A DNA stretch of 64,000 nucleotides from Nemopilema nomurai (GCA_003864495.1 ML133432.1:1968144-2032143); one strand, 5' to 3'; positions 32,911 through 46,024 are shown, numbered from the stretch's first letter. A program made the numbers and translations. The notes: generated from the sequence alone by a model not told the origin.

Positions 32911-35900
32911 ACAACCTTTGATGCCAATTTGTGTCTATGTGTACTGGTCTTCCATTTCGGTCTTTCCTACAAACAACTATTCGGTTACAAGCAAATCATG
33001 CATTGTAATACTTGTTATTCTTTCATTTATATTTTGTCTACTCCCGCTTTCCAGCTGGAGGGAAAATCAAAATATTTATCGATTGACAGTCCAAATTTTC
33101 TTGGTATTTCATTACAAACTGCCTCATTATTCAATCATTAAATGATTCTTTTCTTTGTTGTCATTTCTAGTCTTTTCTGAAAGGGAAGTTGGTTATGTTG
33201 AAAATTCTGCTAGATATGCTAGCCTTGCTAATCTGGGCATAAGATTGATTTGTCTCACTATTTCATTGGCTAAATAATGGAAATTTTTCAACACCCTGTC
33301 CCTCACATTGCAAATATCTAATGACGTGAAAGAGGCACCAAACATTTCAACTTTATGTGACTGTATTTTTTGTTATTCACCAACTAGTATGTGTTTTGTT
33401 GGTTGGTACATTTTGGCCTTACTGTAACTGGATGCCCCTGTAACAGAAACTTCACTCTTCAATCATATTCTTTTATGTATGATTCTTCAAATTAGGTGCC
33501 AGTTACACATACAATCATTTGAACCCTGTAAGGCCCCTTGCTTATGTCCACTTAACTAAGTATATCTAAATAAAATTGTAAACTATCCAAGATTCAAACA
33601 CTTTTGATGTCAGATACTAGAGGAAAAACATTGATGAAATATCTAATTCAATGGTATTTTCAAATTTGATTTAAACTCTTGATTTAACTTGATTCAAATT
33701 TGATTTGAACAATTAAGCTACAACTAATCAATTTAAGACCAATTAAGATATTACTGATTATCACAGTTTCCACACATACAAAGTTTTAATGCAGATGTCC
33801 ATCTTAATTGATATTTGCATGTTTTTGAATAAAATACATTTAAACTGCAAAATGGGACGTAAAACCAATTTGTACAGGATAATGTCTACATTAAGTGACC
33901 TTTCAATGCTTAATAGATCAAAAATTTTAAAGCTTGTTCCATTAAACTGACCTGCTACTGATTTTAGGTAAGTATTCGTCAAGGACCCTACTACCAAACT
34001 CAGTAAATTCAGGATTCAACAGATAAATTACTTCAAAAAGTGCCACTGCATGATCTTTTGGTGTCTGTAACATGGCAAAGATATGCTGTGTCATTTTGAC
34101 AGTCTATGTAAGCACTGTACAAAATATCAATTTTTAGTGTTTCCAAAATGAAAGATGAAACCTAGCACCACCTTAAAAAAGAAGGGTATGCTGAATAAAA
34201 TTCACAGTTGAATCTAGATCAGTGGACATTGAGTTGATGTTTAGACCACAAAATGGAAGAAAAAGACCACTAATCTTCAATGAGCAATCATGCAAGAGAC
34301 CTCTAACAGTTTACTTCTTGAAGGAGGAACTACAGGAGAGCTTTTTCACTCAAGAAAGAAATCTTATGTCATCTTGCATCAAAAGTTTGAATTATCATAA
34401 CTGCATTGTAAAAAAGAATTCTACAAAGAAACCTATGAGAACAACAAACAACAAGGGATTTTTTGCAGATGTGAGCACAGTTTTAATTATTAGTTGCTTT
34501 CAAAAAAGGAGAGCACCCCTTTGCCCTGATCCTTTTCTCCAAAATCAGTATTCTCCGCAAAAAATGTACAAAAACATAACAGTATTTGAAAATCAAACTT
34601 GTCTATACCTCCATAACCTTAGTGTATCTCCACTAAATTAGAAAGATGCAAACACCGATAACTTTCATTTAAAATTTGCATGGACCACATTTCATATAGG
34701 CAATATGGACAGTGGAAGTAGTTTTTGATTTAAACATGATGTCTTTTAACTGAACAACTATTTACTTGTCATAGACAGGGAATGATTTTAACCTGTTCAA
34801 AGGCCAACGCCTTCCTTTCAAAGATGTCCAATTGCATTGAATGCAAGTATTTATCTTTTGACACTTTTTACATTCGGGCAGCATTACTAAACATATCCAA
34901 GGTCAACGTGATTTCTCGCGAATAGCAACTGGTGAGGCTACTCCATTCCCTTCCTCAACAAAATGGCGGGAAGCTTTCGAAAAAGACTGGATCGAGCATC
35001 CTATTGTTTTCTCGCCTTTGACAAACTGCGGCCAGCCAATAAAATGGCGGGACCACTTTGTTATTGTATTTTGGCGGGAAAATTCAAGCATTTCGTAGCG
35101 GAGAACACAACACGAAGGTACTTGAGGAATGGCGGGCAGTCATGTGAAACTTAGATTAGATCACAAATCAAGATATTTTGAATTTGCAATTTGTTCAAAT
35201 ACTCATCTACAAACGTCATGCCAACTCATATTAGTTGGAAATTAGTTGCCAATTTCATGAAAGAAGCTCATAAAAGAAAAGTGAAGTCACACAGAAAACG
35301 TGAAGCCACATGAAGAAAAGTGATGTGTTATGAGCCGCAAAAATATCAATTTTTCCCAGACAACGTCATTTGGACGTTTTAGTTTAGAATTCTATCAGAA
35401 TGTTAGAAAAAATCAAGAATGTTACCTAAATAATTCCCAAAAAATCCTAGAAAGGTTTTTCACCTTTACCTTCAAAATATTTCGATACAGAATTCAATAG
35501 TAAAATGAATAATATTCAAAAGTGCTACTTACTAAAACCAGTTGCTGAAATATTTTAATATTTGCAGAGCGAAGTGAGTTTTAGGCCACATAACAGTTGG
35601 CTTCCCGCCGTAACAGCTGTACTAACATTATTCAAATCTGATTTCACTGCTAATAACGGTACTGAGAGCAAAATTAACTGTAAAAAGTGGCAAACACACT
35701 TACTCGAAACCATGTTATTCTTCGAATTCCATCTTGCTCTGCATCCTAGAGAATTATCATTCAAATGATGCAGAGATGCAGGCGTGGACGAAGACTTCCT
35801 CCAACGGACACACTGAAATTGCCTCTCTTTGAATCTGAGGTATAAAAAAGGCGCGAAACTGAACCGAAGAGTGCACGTGTTACTTTTGCATTAAATGGGA

Positions 35901-36813
35901 TTGCTTATCAAAATCACCAGAATTGCATTAGAATCATCTGGAAACAGAATTAACGGCCATAGTACAATTTGACAACAGGGACCGCGATGTAACATGCAAT
36001 AAGCAACAAGTGGCGATTCTAGCCTAGGAAACTGGGTAAGAGGCGTTTCACAACGATGAAAGTTAGAGCGAGCGGCAAATAAAACGAACTCTTACGTAAT
36101 CACGTTCTATGAATAAAATCAACTAAAAACTCTCGATTAAATCTATACTTACAATATTTATAGCTAAATGTCATGTGATTATTCATCAACAACGCATACG
36201 TGACATTTGACAGGAGAGTGAGCCTGTTTCAACTGCAGGGGAAGGGGGTCGATAACTGAAATCCCTTGAATAGTATTTTACAGAACAATATAGTTATTAA
36301 ATAACACCTTACTTTAAGGCGGGTGCCAAAATGTTTTTCAAAATTTATTATTATTTTTGTACGATTAGAATAATAAATTCTGACTTTAACTCCACATAAA
36401 CAGGTCCTGTATTCACGTTCTACGAACATTGTGTCAAATCAATTGCATAAAAGCAGTACTTTACATAACTTGAGGTATCAAGTTTCGGAGACGGAGCTAC
36501 GAGGTTGAACATGTGGAGGGCTAAGATTCAAGTTTAATGACATCAGAGGATCCATCATTGTTGGGTCCAACGCCAAAATTATCTTTCTGATATAGCCTTC
36601 TAGAGTGGCTAAAGATGCATCTCTATAACTAAAACCTACAGTTCGTCGATTATCATTGACTATCAATTTGCAGAAAGAAATTCGGAGGGGGGGAGTCAAG
36701 CTAACTTTTGGTGATGGACGTTGGGAAAAGGAAAAAAGTTGCCCGTTGGCTCAAATTAATCATCTCAATCATGTTGAATTGACTGTGAGAATTTTACTTC
36801 CTGAACATAAATG
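32911..36813. other. Gene-poor stretch of segment A
   Basis: Only short frames with no known motif (longest 139 codons, 34222-34641, disrupted differently in B). A TATA-like TATAAAAA at 35841 is also in B (59592), but no gene follows that I can name. AT-rich. Confidence 0.35.
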
Positions 36814-36909
36814 CAGGGGCGTAAATTTTGCCCTATTCCCATAGAAATCCAATGTCTTTATGCCCCATTTCTACCACGAAACCCTGAAAATACCCTAGTT
36901 GCGCCCCTG
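36814..36909. mobile_element. hAT-type MITE, 96 bp
   Basis: Ends CAGGGGCGTAAATTTTGCCC and CTAGTTGCGCCCCTG are imperfect inverted repeats with the hAT-type CAGGGGCG start. The copy in B is at 60559-60654. No 8-bp target duplication can be recognised. No coding. Confidence 0.6.
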
Positions 36910-37193
36910 AAATGTGCAGATTTTTTATCTTGATATTTTTCAAGAGGCCATGTCTTATGATTAGACATCAAATTTACATTTCAATGGGAGTTATCTACTG
37001 AATTGATGCTAAAAAAGACAAACAATAGAAATCTAACTCAATATATTAGGAAATTGATGTAATATAGTCAAGCAGAATGGAATGAACATTTTGTTTTCCA
37101 TTCATTAGAAAACGGTAAAAAAATGCGAAATCATGGAACATTTTTACAAATCTGTTTGAGAATAACATTGACCTAACTTATCTGAATAAATAT

Positions 37194-37541
37194 TTGGAGG
37201 AAGTGAAAAGTATTTCAGAGTCAAATAAGAGTAACGTGTCTAACTTGGTATCAATAAATGTAACATCTGCCGTTGGAGGTGTTGGTGAAGAGTGCAGCAT
37301 AAAACGAATCGAAACGAAACGAATAATTCAAGAACTCCACTTTCGCGAGCAGAAACTTTCTGTAAAAAGAATGACTGCAGTAAGTGTAGAAGTATTGAAG
37401 CTGTATCTCCCAGGAAGGTGTAAAAGATACATTACACAGTCAGTAAAAAAGCAAATAATTGTACACTTGCTCATAATGCAATTAAAAAGTAAAGAGCAAC
37501 TTCTGGTCAACGTTCATCAAATTGACTTTACTTGCAAATAA
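37194..37541 (+). pseudogene. Possible retroelement gag-like remnant (unassigned)
   Basis: 115-codon frame with NVTSAVGGVGEECSIKR followed by a helical basic-acidic segment. In copy B (60939-61127) the same place reads SIKRISLLLRLKAKRIIQEL, then is stopped by a frameshift. The VGGVGEE...LRLKAKR style recalls the coiled N-terminal part of BEL/Pao gag proteins, but I would not rely on this. The following 700 bp has only broken frames. Confidence 0.25.
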
Positions 37542-39246
37542 GTGAACCAAACCTTGAAAACCAAATTGAGGATGATCGATGTGATTTGAGTAAGCAGTCA
37601 ACAGACAACGGCCAAAAAGGGAAGTCCGGATGGATGAGAGGAATCGAGAAAATACTCCGATCGTTCACGTTGGACAAGTTCGCAAGTGCGCATATCATTC
37701 ATAACTAGTTATGGGGCTATTATTAATAAAATCAAGAGCATTTTCTTAGGAACATCTTCGGTGAAAAGAAACAAGACAGTCGGAACGGATTGTCATGCTG
37801 CTGTACGTTGTAAAGATATCATCAATGCCACAATTCTGAAGAAGATAATACGGTAGGGAATATAAACGGGATTCCCACAACAAAATTTGTAAAGTTGCTG
37901 TTGCTACAGGAATAAGTACACATAACAAGAACAAGATGCGTTACAGTGCTCGTGCGGTGTCACGGAATCATCATCAAGTCTGCAAAATCTACATGGATAA
38001 TGATGCCCCTCAATTATTTGATCACGAATAATATTTTCAAATGATTTTATGCATAAAGGGAATTCTATCAAAGAACATCGTTTGCTCAGGGACAAAAAGC
38101 ATATTGAAAAGCTAAAAATGCATAGAACTGCCTCAGACGTTGGCCTCGCAGGAAGAAACTTGTAAAATATTTTTTATTGAAGTCGCTGTCAACAGAGCTG
38201 TCTGTCGAGCCAACGACACTGTTCTGGCATCTGAAGAACTGGTGCTTTATTGAATGAGAAGTTAAAGGGCATGGGAGATTATTAGATAAAAGTAGAACTG
38301 GCAGCGGTAAGGTGGCTTTTGATACACAATTTTCATATGACTTGCCCTCTGGAAACCACTAGCATGGTTGCTTTTAGGGTAAGTGAGACAATCTAAAACT
38401 CAAACGAGTTGAAGTCTGAAATTATTCGTTGTCATTTCAGATGTTAACATTGCCGAGCTGAGTGATATATAAGTGTAGTGGTGTAAAGTACAGTAAATAG
38501 TTACAAAAATACATGGTCCATGGTACAAATGAGTTTGCCTCCTTCTTTCCCAGGATAACCACTAGGTATGCTCTTAGATGCCTTACCTTTTAGCACGCAG
38601 GGAATATGGTCAGAGGAAAGAGAAATTGAGACTGAATCAATAATTAGTGAGGAAGCAATGGATGTCAAAACTGATATGAGTATGCCCATTCTGGCCGATG
38701 GATTTAGCTTTCATATCAATATCATACTCTATATTCTTCCAGCTTTGGTTTCTTTACCGGGCGATCAAGGTCTTGATCACAGTTTTTGCATTACCACGAA
38801 AAAGCATGGCTGTAGAGAGTGGGTCTAAAGTATTGAAAAATGTTGAAGCACTGCTTTTACAACATCCTGCTGTTCAAGGGAATGCACTCAAAAGATCAAA
38901 GACCCATTCGGCTACTCAACAAAGAGTCTGCTTTAACGCAACTCAGGTCCACCTTTTAGAACAAAGACAAACGAATAACTTTGGTAGATCTGGACTTGTG
39001 GGTCTTTTCAAAGTTAGTTAATAAGGTGTGATAACCTCAATACTAAACGATTCATTTTGACTCTTTCAGACAACGTCAAAAATAAAGGAGAAACTGGGAA
39101 GAGATTACGTGAAATATCCATCAAAATTAGAAGCTTTTACAAAACCGGAGATTCTATGATGTACCCTTTTCGCCACAATTTCATGGAGGAGATCCACAGC
39201 GACCACACCAAAGCCCGAAATCTCATGCAGCGGTACCGCCTTATTG
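37542..39246. other. Stretch without recognised gene
   Basis: Broken short frames in both A and B. One pair of overlapping frames at 38568-39021 is conserved in B (62381-62879) but without a motif. Confidence 0.35.
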
Positions 39247-39527
39247 AAGTTGATCAATCCAACCCACTTTTAAAATTGATCAATCCAACCAACATTGAAA
39301 CGCAATCCGTCCAACACACTTTAAAAGTTGATCAATCCAACCCACTTTGAAAGGTGATCCATCGAACACACTTTTAAAGTTGATCTATTCAACCCACTCT
39401 AAAAATTCATCAATCCACCCACTTTGTAAGTTTATCCATACAACCCACTTTTAAGCTTTATCAATCCAATCCATTTTAAAAGTTGATCTAATCAACCTAT
39501 TTTAAAAGTTGACCCAACCAACCCACT
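39247..39527. repeat. Left array of the 26-27-bp repeat (copy A)
   Basis: Diverged direct units based on AAAAGTTGATCAATCCAACC followed by CACTTTT. Copy B (63105-63413) has one additional unit at its right end. Confidence 0.9.
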
Positions 39528-39574
39528 TGTTAAGATTCTTTTAAGAATCTTTCGAGAGAGTTAGTCATTAGAAT

Positions 39575-39885
39575 CTTTTGGACAACTTGGAACATGATGC
39601 AAGGGACAGCTCTTGGGTGGTTTAGCTCTTATCTTACTAACCGAAGTTAGTATAAATCTGTAAATGGTTTCAATTCTAGTCATTTGAGTTTTATTTTTGG
39701 TATTCTCCAAGGGTTTGTCCTTGGGCCTTCTAATTTTATTGATGATCTTCCCATATCGTCTTCCAAGATTTCGTCCTCCCTTTCTGTTGATGATACAAAC
39801 ATCTACTTCGAAGCTCATAGTTTAATTACTCTCAACAAAGTTGTGAACAAACACTCAAGAAAGCCCAAACTTTTCTAAATCAGAG
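39575..39885 (+). pseudogene. LINE reverse transcriptase fragment (copy A)
   Basis: Reading through frameshifts: GTALGWFSSYLTN, VNGFNSSHLSFIFG, ILQGFVLGPSNF, DDLPISSS, VDDTNIYFEAHS, LNKVVNKHSRK. This corresponds to the RT core around motifs B and C (G-V-P-Q-G-S-V-L-G-P and F-A-D-D-T-N). Here the FADD box is SVDD and the PQG is LQG. Jockey/CR1-like. Heavily decayed. Confidence 0.7.
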
Positions 39886-42100
39886 TCTAGTGGAACTGAC
39901 GGCTTCAAGGCTGTGAACTGGATAAATTTCTTGCCTCTAAATACCATATTTAAGGAAGGTTTATTAGAAATATTTATCATAAATAGTTAACATCTAAAAT
40001 AAACTGTTTTTTTTTTGGTAATGAGGAAGGTTTCATTCAAAATAATTGCAGCCAAAGAAATGTCATAACTTTTTCTGGTGCAAGTTTTTCATTCTGAAGT
40101 AAAAAATGTATTCTTTTAGTCAAAATGCCATGTCTTTAAATTGTAAGTGCAGTCCAAGAACAATACCTCACTTTATTTGTGAGGCTGTAGTGGTAAATTC
40201 CTTTTACGCAAACCTTTATGCCCAACTCGAAACGATCTAAAAGGAGGAGATCAAGATCCATATGAGTAAATGTCATTATTTTGTTTCAGGTAGCAAAAAA
40301 TTTTGTGGTCGATTCTTTGCCAGATATGTATGTGCAACCTGCAAAGTTTTGAAATATTAGAATCGACTTTATAAAAATTAATGCATCAAGTGTCTATATA
40401 CATATTTCTTTAATACAATAATTTATTTTATCATAATAGTTGTTGGGAATGAATGTGCATAATTTTTGCAGTGCATTGTTGCAGAAGAAATTAAGTAGCA
40501 AGTATGCGGTTGAAATATATTTGAAATAGCAATAATGCTTTTGTAAAAAAGCCTAGCTTCCCATATACAGTATATTGTACCAGATTTCTTTGGAACAATT
40601 CACGGAACATTTTGGCTTTGTAAAATGTGTAGGAAACTCGGCGAAATTTGATTAACTTGCATTGCAAAATTTATTGGCAGTTATGCTACTTCGGAGGAGC
40701 AAAAGAAGTAGAGGTGAAAATGTTTACGATGTGAAAAAGGAGGCAAGGAGTTCTTTGAAAACTTTGCAATTTTTAGCATAGTCTGTAAAATGGATGCAAG
40801 TGAATAGAAGATGTTCCTATGAAGTTGTGAATGGAGAACGAAGTTCAAGGCTCCTCCGGCGGTTGGCATGCTTCGCAGGAGCTGGCGGAATGAAGAAAAA
40901 GAAGACGAAGAAATATATTGCAAACGGATGGCAAGGCAAATGAAAAGAAGGGCAGGCAAATGTGCCTCCTTCTGATCATGATTGCCGACATTTGCATCGG
41001 AGAAGAAAAGCATTAAGGTAATCATTCATAAATCTCCTTTTCTCTTCGACTTTGTCCAAATTTGAATTATTCGAGAAAATTTTCATCAGAGCAAAACTGA
41101 ATTTTCAAACTCGATGTACATTGTCTAGATAAAAAATCAAGTCCTACAAATTGCAGTAACCCAAATTAAACTATTTAAGCCAAAAACGTTAAATATGTTG
41201 CAAAAATGCTTAGCTTTGGGTCATTGATTCTTTACATCTGATCACGAAAAGCACAATAATAAATTACAATACATTATAATAAACAAAGTTCGTAAATGCT
41301 AGTATATTCTGAATGAAAAGCTCACTGCTCGTTCAATGAAATACATTTCTTCAAACTGTTTGACATCTTTGACATAAAAGTCATCGTTTGAAGTCCCTTC
41401 TAGGAAATTCGCAAGGCAACTGTCCAGCGGTTGGAAAAACTTCGTTTTTGCTGCTGTCCTTTTGCTGAAGAAAAACTTCGTTTCAGGATGTATGCAGTTA
41501 GGACAGCGTTCCCATAAGTACAGATACTTGGACTCATACAACACACATTGCATGATTCTTGGCTCCTGCTAGAAGCAACCAGTTTCAGCAGAGATCCGAG
41601 CTTTAACACGAATACATCATTGGTTCTTGTCGAAAGTAAAAGCTTTTTGCAGAAATCCTGCTAAACCTCTTCCCATGATAGGCTGACACTTGTTAGCTTA
41701 ACGCGAAGGTACATAGTCTGTGATGGATCATACTAACTAAGAATGGCATACTGAAAGCCAGACTTTACCAGCTCTTTCCGGCTTCAGGGCTCAAACCTAT
41801 TTTTTATATTGTCGTTACAATTATTCCAATTACCACAACGAGTGGACCAAAGATCTAATTTCCTTCAAGGTGCTCAGGTGGAAATAAAATTGCTTTATTG
41901 AATAAATAGAGTAGCATGTATTATCAAGCTATTTTATTTGAGATAACACAAGATAAAAAAATAACTCCGACAAAAAATTACTGGAGCACGAGAGAGACCG
42001 GATGCCAGCTAATGCCATTGATGCCGGGAATCCCTGTTTGTGCCTGGTCACTGCCTCGACCCCACCGGGGCCTTCTTCGACTTTGAATGGAAAAGTGACC
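39886..42100. other. Interior of foldback and end of segment A
   Basis: Similarity to B can be followed up to about 40116, where B reaches the window end. No gene recognised. A minus-strand frame of 114 codons at 40681-41025 has no motif. Confidence 0.35.
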
Positions 42101-42230
42101 GTGTTAAAAGTGGGTTGAATGGATCAACTTTAAAAGTGGGTTGGATGGATAAACTTTAAAAGTGGGTTGGATGGATTAACATTAAAAGTGGTTTTGATGG
42201 ATTAACATTAAAAGTGGTTTTGATTGATCA
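42101..42230. repeat. Right (inverted) array of the 26-27-bp repeat
   Basis: Five units of TTAAAAGTGGGTTGGATGGAT with the last two changed to GTGGTTTTGAT. This is the reverse complement of the left array unit. Confidence 0.9.
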
Positions 42231-42497
42231 GAAATGACCAGATTGAGCAAATTGCAAAAAAATTTAAGGTTTCATTTAAGTAATAGGGAATGGAACCTCG
42301 CCATTCTTTTGCTGATTGCTGTTACCACTGCTTGAGTGCCCATTGAAGGGCATTTTGCATCTTTTTCTGAAGTTAACCACAAACTAGAGGACGAAGCGAG
42401 TACACGCCACATCCTAGGGTTTCCAAAATATTATCAAAACCATCTAGGAGATTGGACTTTATTTTGGACACATTCCTGGCACCCAAGGAAACATGAA
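42231..42497. other. Spacer before segment B
   Basis: About 270 bp that do not match the sequence before segment A. No feature seen. Confidence 0.4.
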
Positions 42498-44038
42498 TCC
42501 ATGTAATTGCTTCCTCCCACGTTTTGCAAATTGTTGACTTCAGTTTAAATCCGTGTATTTCTGCAGAATGTATATGTAATGCAAGTATATCACATACGCT
42601 AATAAGAGACCCTGGTTTGTACGCCTGTATTCCTCTTATCCTGAATCACGACTGACTTACCTTCGTAGTTACATTCACTTAACCTACACGGATTTCGTTA
42701 CAATCAGGATGAGCTGAATTTTGTAACGCAGGGAATCAAATTGTGTCATTGCATTAAGAGTGGTACCATTCATTTGGTACTTTCAAGAAATCAGATTGTC
42801 ATAAAATATATGGTTAACATTTGCTTGTTGTTTGATTAACCTTTTTGCTTCCCGTATTATTTTGCTTCTTTCCAAAAAGCTAAAGTTCTCACACGATGAG
42901 TCAATAATTATTAAGAAAAGCAAACCAAACTTTTGAAAAAGAGCATAAATTAAACTGAAGACCCAGCAGCTTGTCTCGGCAAGCAAGGTCTCTGGGGCGC
43001 GGTAGAAAGGGTGTGGCTAAAGACAAATTTGGCCACCCTCTACTTCAAAACTTGAGTCAGAGGCCCTGTGTATGAAATATTTCTTCAGTGCTTATAGATA
43101 GATCTCAAAAACTGATATATTCCACGACGGTAATTATTTCTGGTATTGCTAGTTAACACAATATATTGCTGGTTAAGTATTTTGTCGAATATTATTCTTG
43201 TCCTTCTTCAGCCAGCGTTACGACTGACACTCTACTCTCCAATTTAGCCCGATTTGCCAAAGGCTCCATTGACCTGTCTCGTAGTTTAGTTAAAACATAA
43301 GGTGGGACTTTTGATCATCACTTGAATACTAAGTAGGGTCTATTGCGCGCAGGACAAGAATCGTAGCGCACGGAGCGTAAAATTTGATGTTGTTGCCTGT
43401 GCTAGTTACCAAATGCCATTAGAAAGAGGCAAATTACACCGGTAAAACTCCATCATTTCGAATTTATAGTAAGACATTTGCTGACTAAAGGTCGACCACC
43501 ACTTGAGCAAACTAAAAGAAGATTTGAAAGAAAAGAAAACCCCGTGCGCACGAGCAAATGGAGACGGAATGACAGCCAGAATCACATTGCAGCTGTAAAT
43601 CGACGAAGAAAGGTTATGCTATTCCTTTTCATGCGACAGAAACTGTTAGAAATTGAAGAAGTAGAATGTTATCTGTACTTGAAACTACCTAGAAAAGACA
43701 CGACTTTGACTTAAGGGAACCGGTAAAGGTGAGACTACCTCTTGCTTATTCGATAAACACAAGTGTCCGATTCAAAATTATTTTTCAAATGTTTCGAATG
43801 TCTGCTTCAAAATTTAAAGAATTAGCAAAATATGTTGCTCTCCTGGAGCTTGTTAGTGTAGTAGAATTACGGCTTTACCCCGACAAAAATAATATAAAAT
43901 TGAGATTATTGCATGTGAGCAGGGGCGCATGTACCCCTTTCATCAACTCTGCTCACCCATTGAGAAATGAGTATTGGCAATAAAGGCAAAGTTCTGAATT
44001 GAACACTTGCGCTTAGCTACTGTGGAGCAGAGAAAACA

Positions 44039-44319
44039 TACTCCAATCTCTGCAAAAAGTCGTGGAACACTTGCTCTAATTTACGCATCGCGCAGCGTGC
44101 TGAATCACCTCGCCCCTCAAACAATGTTGTATAGCGCAAAAGAAAATAACTCTACAAACACAAGTGATGAATTCACATATAGCTATGGCTTTCACCTAAC
44201 GATCCAACAATGTTTTAGGGGGAAGGGGTTGCAACATAAAAGGAAACGCAGGAATAGAACGGGGGTTGAAAAATCACTTAATGTTCAAGGTGTTCCAATT
44301 ACTTTTGGCAGAGATTGTA
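44039..44319. mobile_element. Tc1/mariner-like MITE (version B1)
   Basis: Copy of the 21121-21402 element; ends TA-CTCCAATCTCTG and GGCAGAGATTG-TA. Confidence 0.6.
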
Positions 44320-44544
44320 GCTTCTTTCTTGGAGGATCTGCTGTAGACGCCTTTCTTGTGTCAACCAACATTCTTCTGCAGTCACAATGAACCAAGACTG
44401 TACCAATAGGGGATTATTCAAGAAGCTAAAGAAGAAGTTAACACTGCGTCTATTATGGACGTCTATCATAAATACATTTCGACTTAAAATGCTCCAAATT
44501 TTATTACATTTAATCACATAGTATCACCAGCACTAATTGATAAA

Positions 44545-44545
44545 N
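44545..44545. other. Single ambiguous base: assembly junction
   Basis: Left of the N, version B1 (up to CACTAATTGATAAA) lacks both A insertions. Right of it, version B2 starts again upstream (ACTAAGCAGGGTCTATTGCG, equivalent to A about 17433) and runs past the same place. A lone N at such a jump is the mark of joined contigs. Confidence 0.85.
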
Positions 44546-44699
44546 ACTAAGCAGGGTCTATTGCGCGCAGGCCAAGAATCGTAGCGCACGGAGCGTAAAA
44601 TTTGATGTTGTTGCCTGCGCTAGTTTCCAAATGCTGTGGAAAGAGGCATATTACACTGGTAAAACTCCATCATTTCGAACTTATGGTGAGACATTTGCT

Positions 44700-44992
44700 G
44701 AAAACTTAACATCAGGGATGTTTTAATGTACAAAAATGCTGACATTGACATTGGTGAGGCAAGGAGTGCCTAATGTAGTAGATTGTCCAGTTACCAGGAA
44801 CTTCTAGTATCTGTCAAGGCCATCAGAAGCAGGAGTCTGGAGCCCCCAATACTATATATGCCTTAAAATAGTGTACTGGCGGGGAAGCAATACAATAGGC
44901 GAAAATGAAAAATCGAAGTTCACCATCGTTACCAGCGATGTTTAGTTGATAGTTTAAGCGAATAAAATTTTTCGTGTCATATGCACTTTAAG
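44700..44992. mobile_element. Internally deleted remnant of the TTAA element (version B2)
   Basis: Two blocks of the A element survive: 44703-44899 (A 19783-19978) and about 44900-44992 (A about 20700-20792) including the right terminal repeat GTGTCATATGCACT followed by TTAA. The left terminus and the P2X7-like exons are deleted, together with a little flanking DNA. Confidence 0.85.
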
Positions 44993-45316
44993 GGAATCGG
45001 TAAAGGTGAGACTACCTCTTGCTTATTCCGATAAAAAAAAGTGTCCGATTCAAAATTATTTTTCAAATGTTTCGAATGTCTGCTTTAAAATTTAAAGAAT
45101 TAGCAAAATATGTTGCTCTCCTGGAGCTTGTTAGTGTAGTAGAATTACGGCTTTACCCCGACAAAAATAATATAAAAATGAGATTATTGCATGTGAGCAG
45201 ACGCGCATGTACCCCTTTCATCAACTCTGCTCACCCATCGAGAAATGAGTATTGACAATAAAGGCATAGTTCTGAATTGAACCCTTGCGCTTAGCTACTG
45301 TGGAGCAGAGAAAACA

Positions 45317-45597
45317 TACTCCAATCTCTGCCAAAAGTCTTGGAACACTTGCTCTAATTTACGCATCGCGCAGCGTGCTTAATCACCTCGCCCCTCAAAC
45401 AATGTTGTGTAGCGCAAAAGAAAATAACTCTACAAACTCAAGTGATGAATTTACATATAGCTATGGCTTTCACCTAACGATCCAACAATGTTTTAGGGGG
45501 AAGGGGTTGCAACCTAAAAGGAGACACAGGAATAGAACGGGGGTTGAAAAATCACTTAATGTTCAAGGTGTTCCAATTACTTTTGGCAGAGATTGTA
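45317..45597. mobile_element. Tc1/mariner-like MITE (version B2)
   Basis: Second B copy of the element, same ends as in A. Confidence 0.6.
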
Positions 45598-45827
45598 GCT
45601 TCTTTCTTGGAGGATCTGCTGTAGACGCCTTTCTTGTGTCAACCAACTTCTTCTGCAGTCACAATGAACCAAGACTGTACCAATAGGGGATTATTCAAGT
45701 AGCTAAAGAAGAAGTTAACACTGCGTCTATTATGGACGTCTATCATAAATACATTTCGACTTAAAATGCTCCAAACTTTATTACATTTAATCACATAGTA
45801 TCACCAGCACTAATTGATAAAACGTAC

Positions 45828-46024
45828 CTTTGCAAGTCAGCAAAATCTCTTTCTTCACTGACTCGGGTCTGTGTTTTCAGTCCTTTCATCCTTACCTTCA
45901 CCGCTGACTCTTTCTCGAATCCTTCGTTACATAAGGCACACACTCCATTTATTGCATAATTATCTGCGCGCCATTTCAATATTCGCCTGGCCTTTTCTTT
46001 ATTCCACCTTTTAATTGAACTCAC
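45828..46024 (-). CDS. Minus-strand CxxC exon (copy B)
   Basis: Copy of 21634-21830: RWNKEKARRILKWRAD, CALCNEGF, KGLKTQTRVSEERDFADLQ and the donor AG|GTACGT. Changes from A are few (Arg to Trp, Met to Val, Asp to Glu, Ile to Val, Ser to Ala). The third version (B1) stops at the N just before this exon. Confidence 0.4.

Larger units (their letters stand above)
16571..40116 (+). repeat. Segment A of a large direct duplication
   Basis: From GTAATTGCTTCCTCCCAC at about 16573 the sequence runs collinear and nearly identical with segment B from about 42500 until B reaches the window end. Differences are scattered substitutions, one-base indels and larger indels: a 658-bp hAT-like insertion and a 2.3-kb TTAA element in A, a missing 5' LTR in B, and small insertions in B near 47842-47938 and 62324-62410. 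Both copies are in the same orientation about 26 kb apart. Confidence 0.95.
39247..42230. mobile_element. Foldback element with inverted arrays of a 26-27-bp repeat
   Basis: Left array (39247-39527): about ten diverged units of GTTGATCAATCCAACCCACT plus TTTAAAA. Right array (42101-42230): five units in reverse orientation (TTAAAAGTGGGTTGGATGGA). Inside are a LINE RT fragment and unassigned sequence, including a minus-strand frame at 41299-41553 (84 codons, containing FLEGTSNDDFYVKDVKQFEE) that I cannot name. The arrangement resembles FB foldback elements. The target duplication is not visible. Confidence 0.6.

Noticed and set aside
35841..35849. TATA box (TATAAAAA), also at 59592
   Set aside because: AT-rich DNA contains such words by chance and no gene follows.
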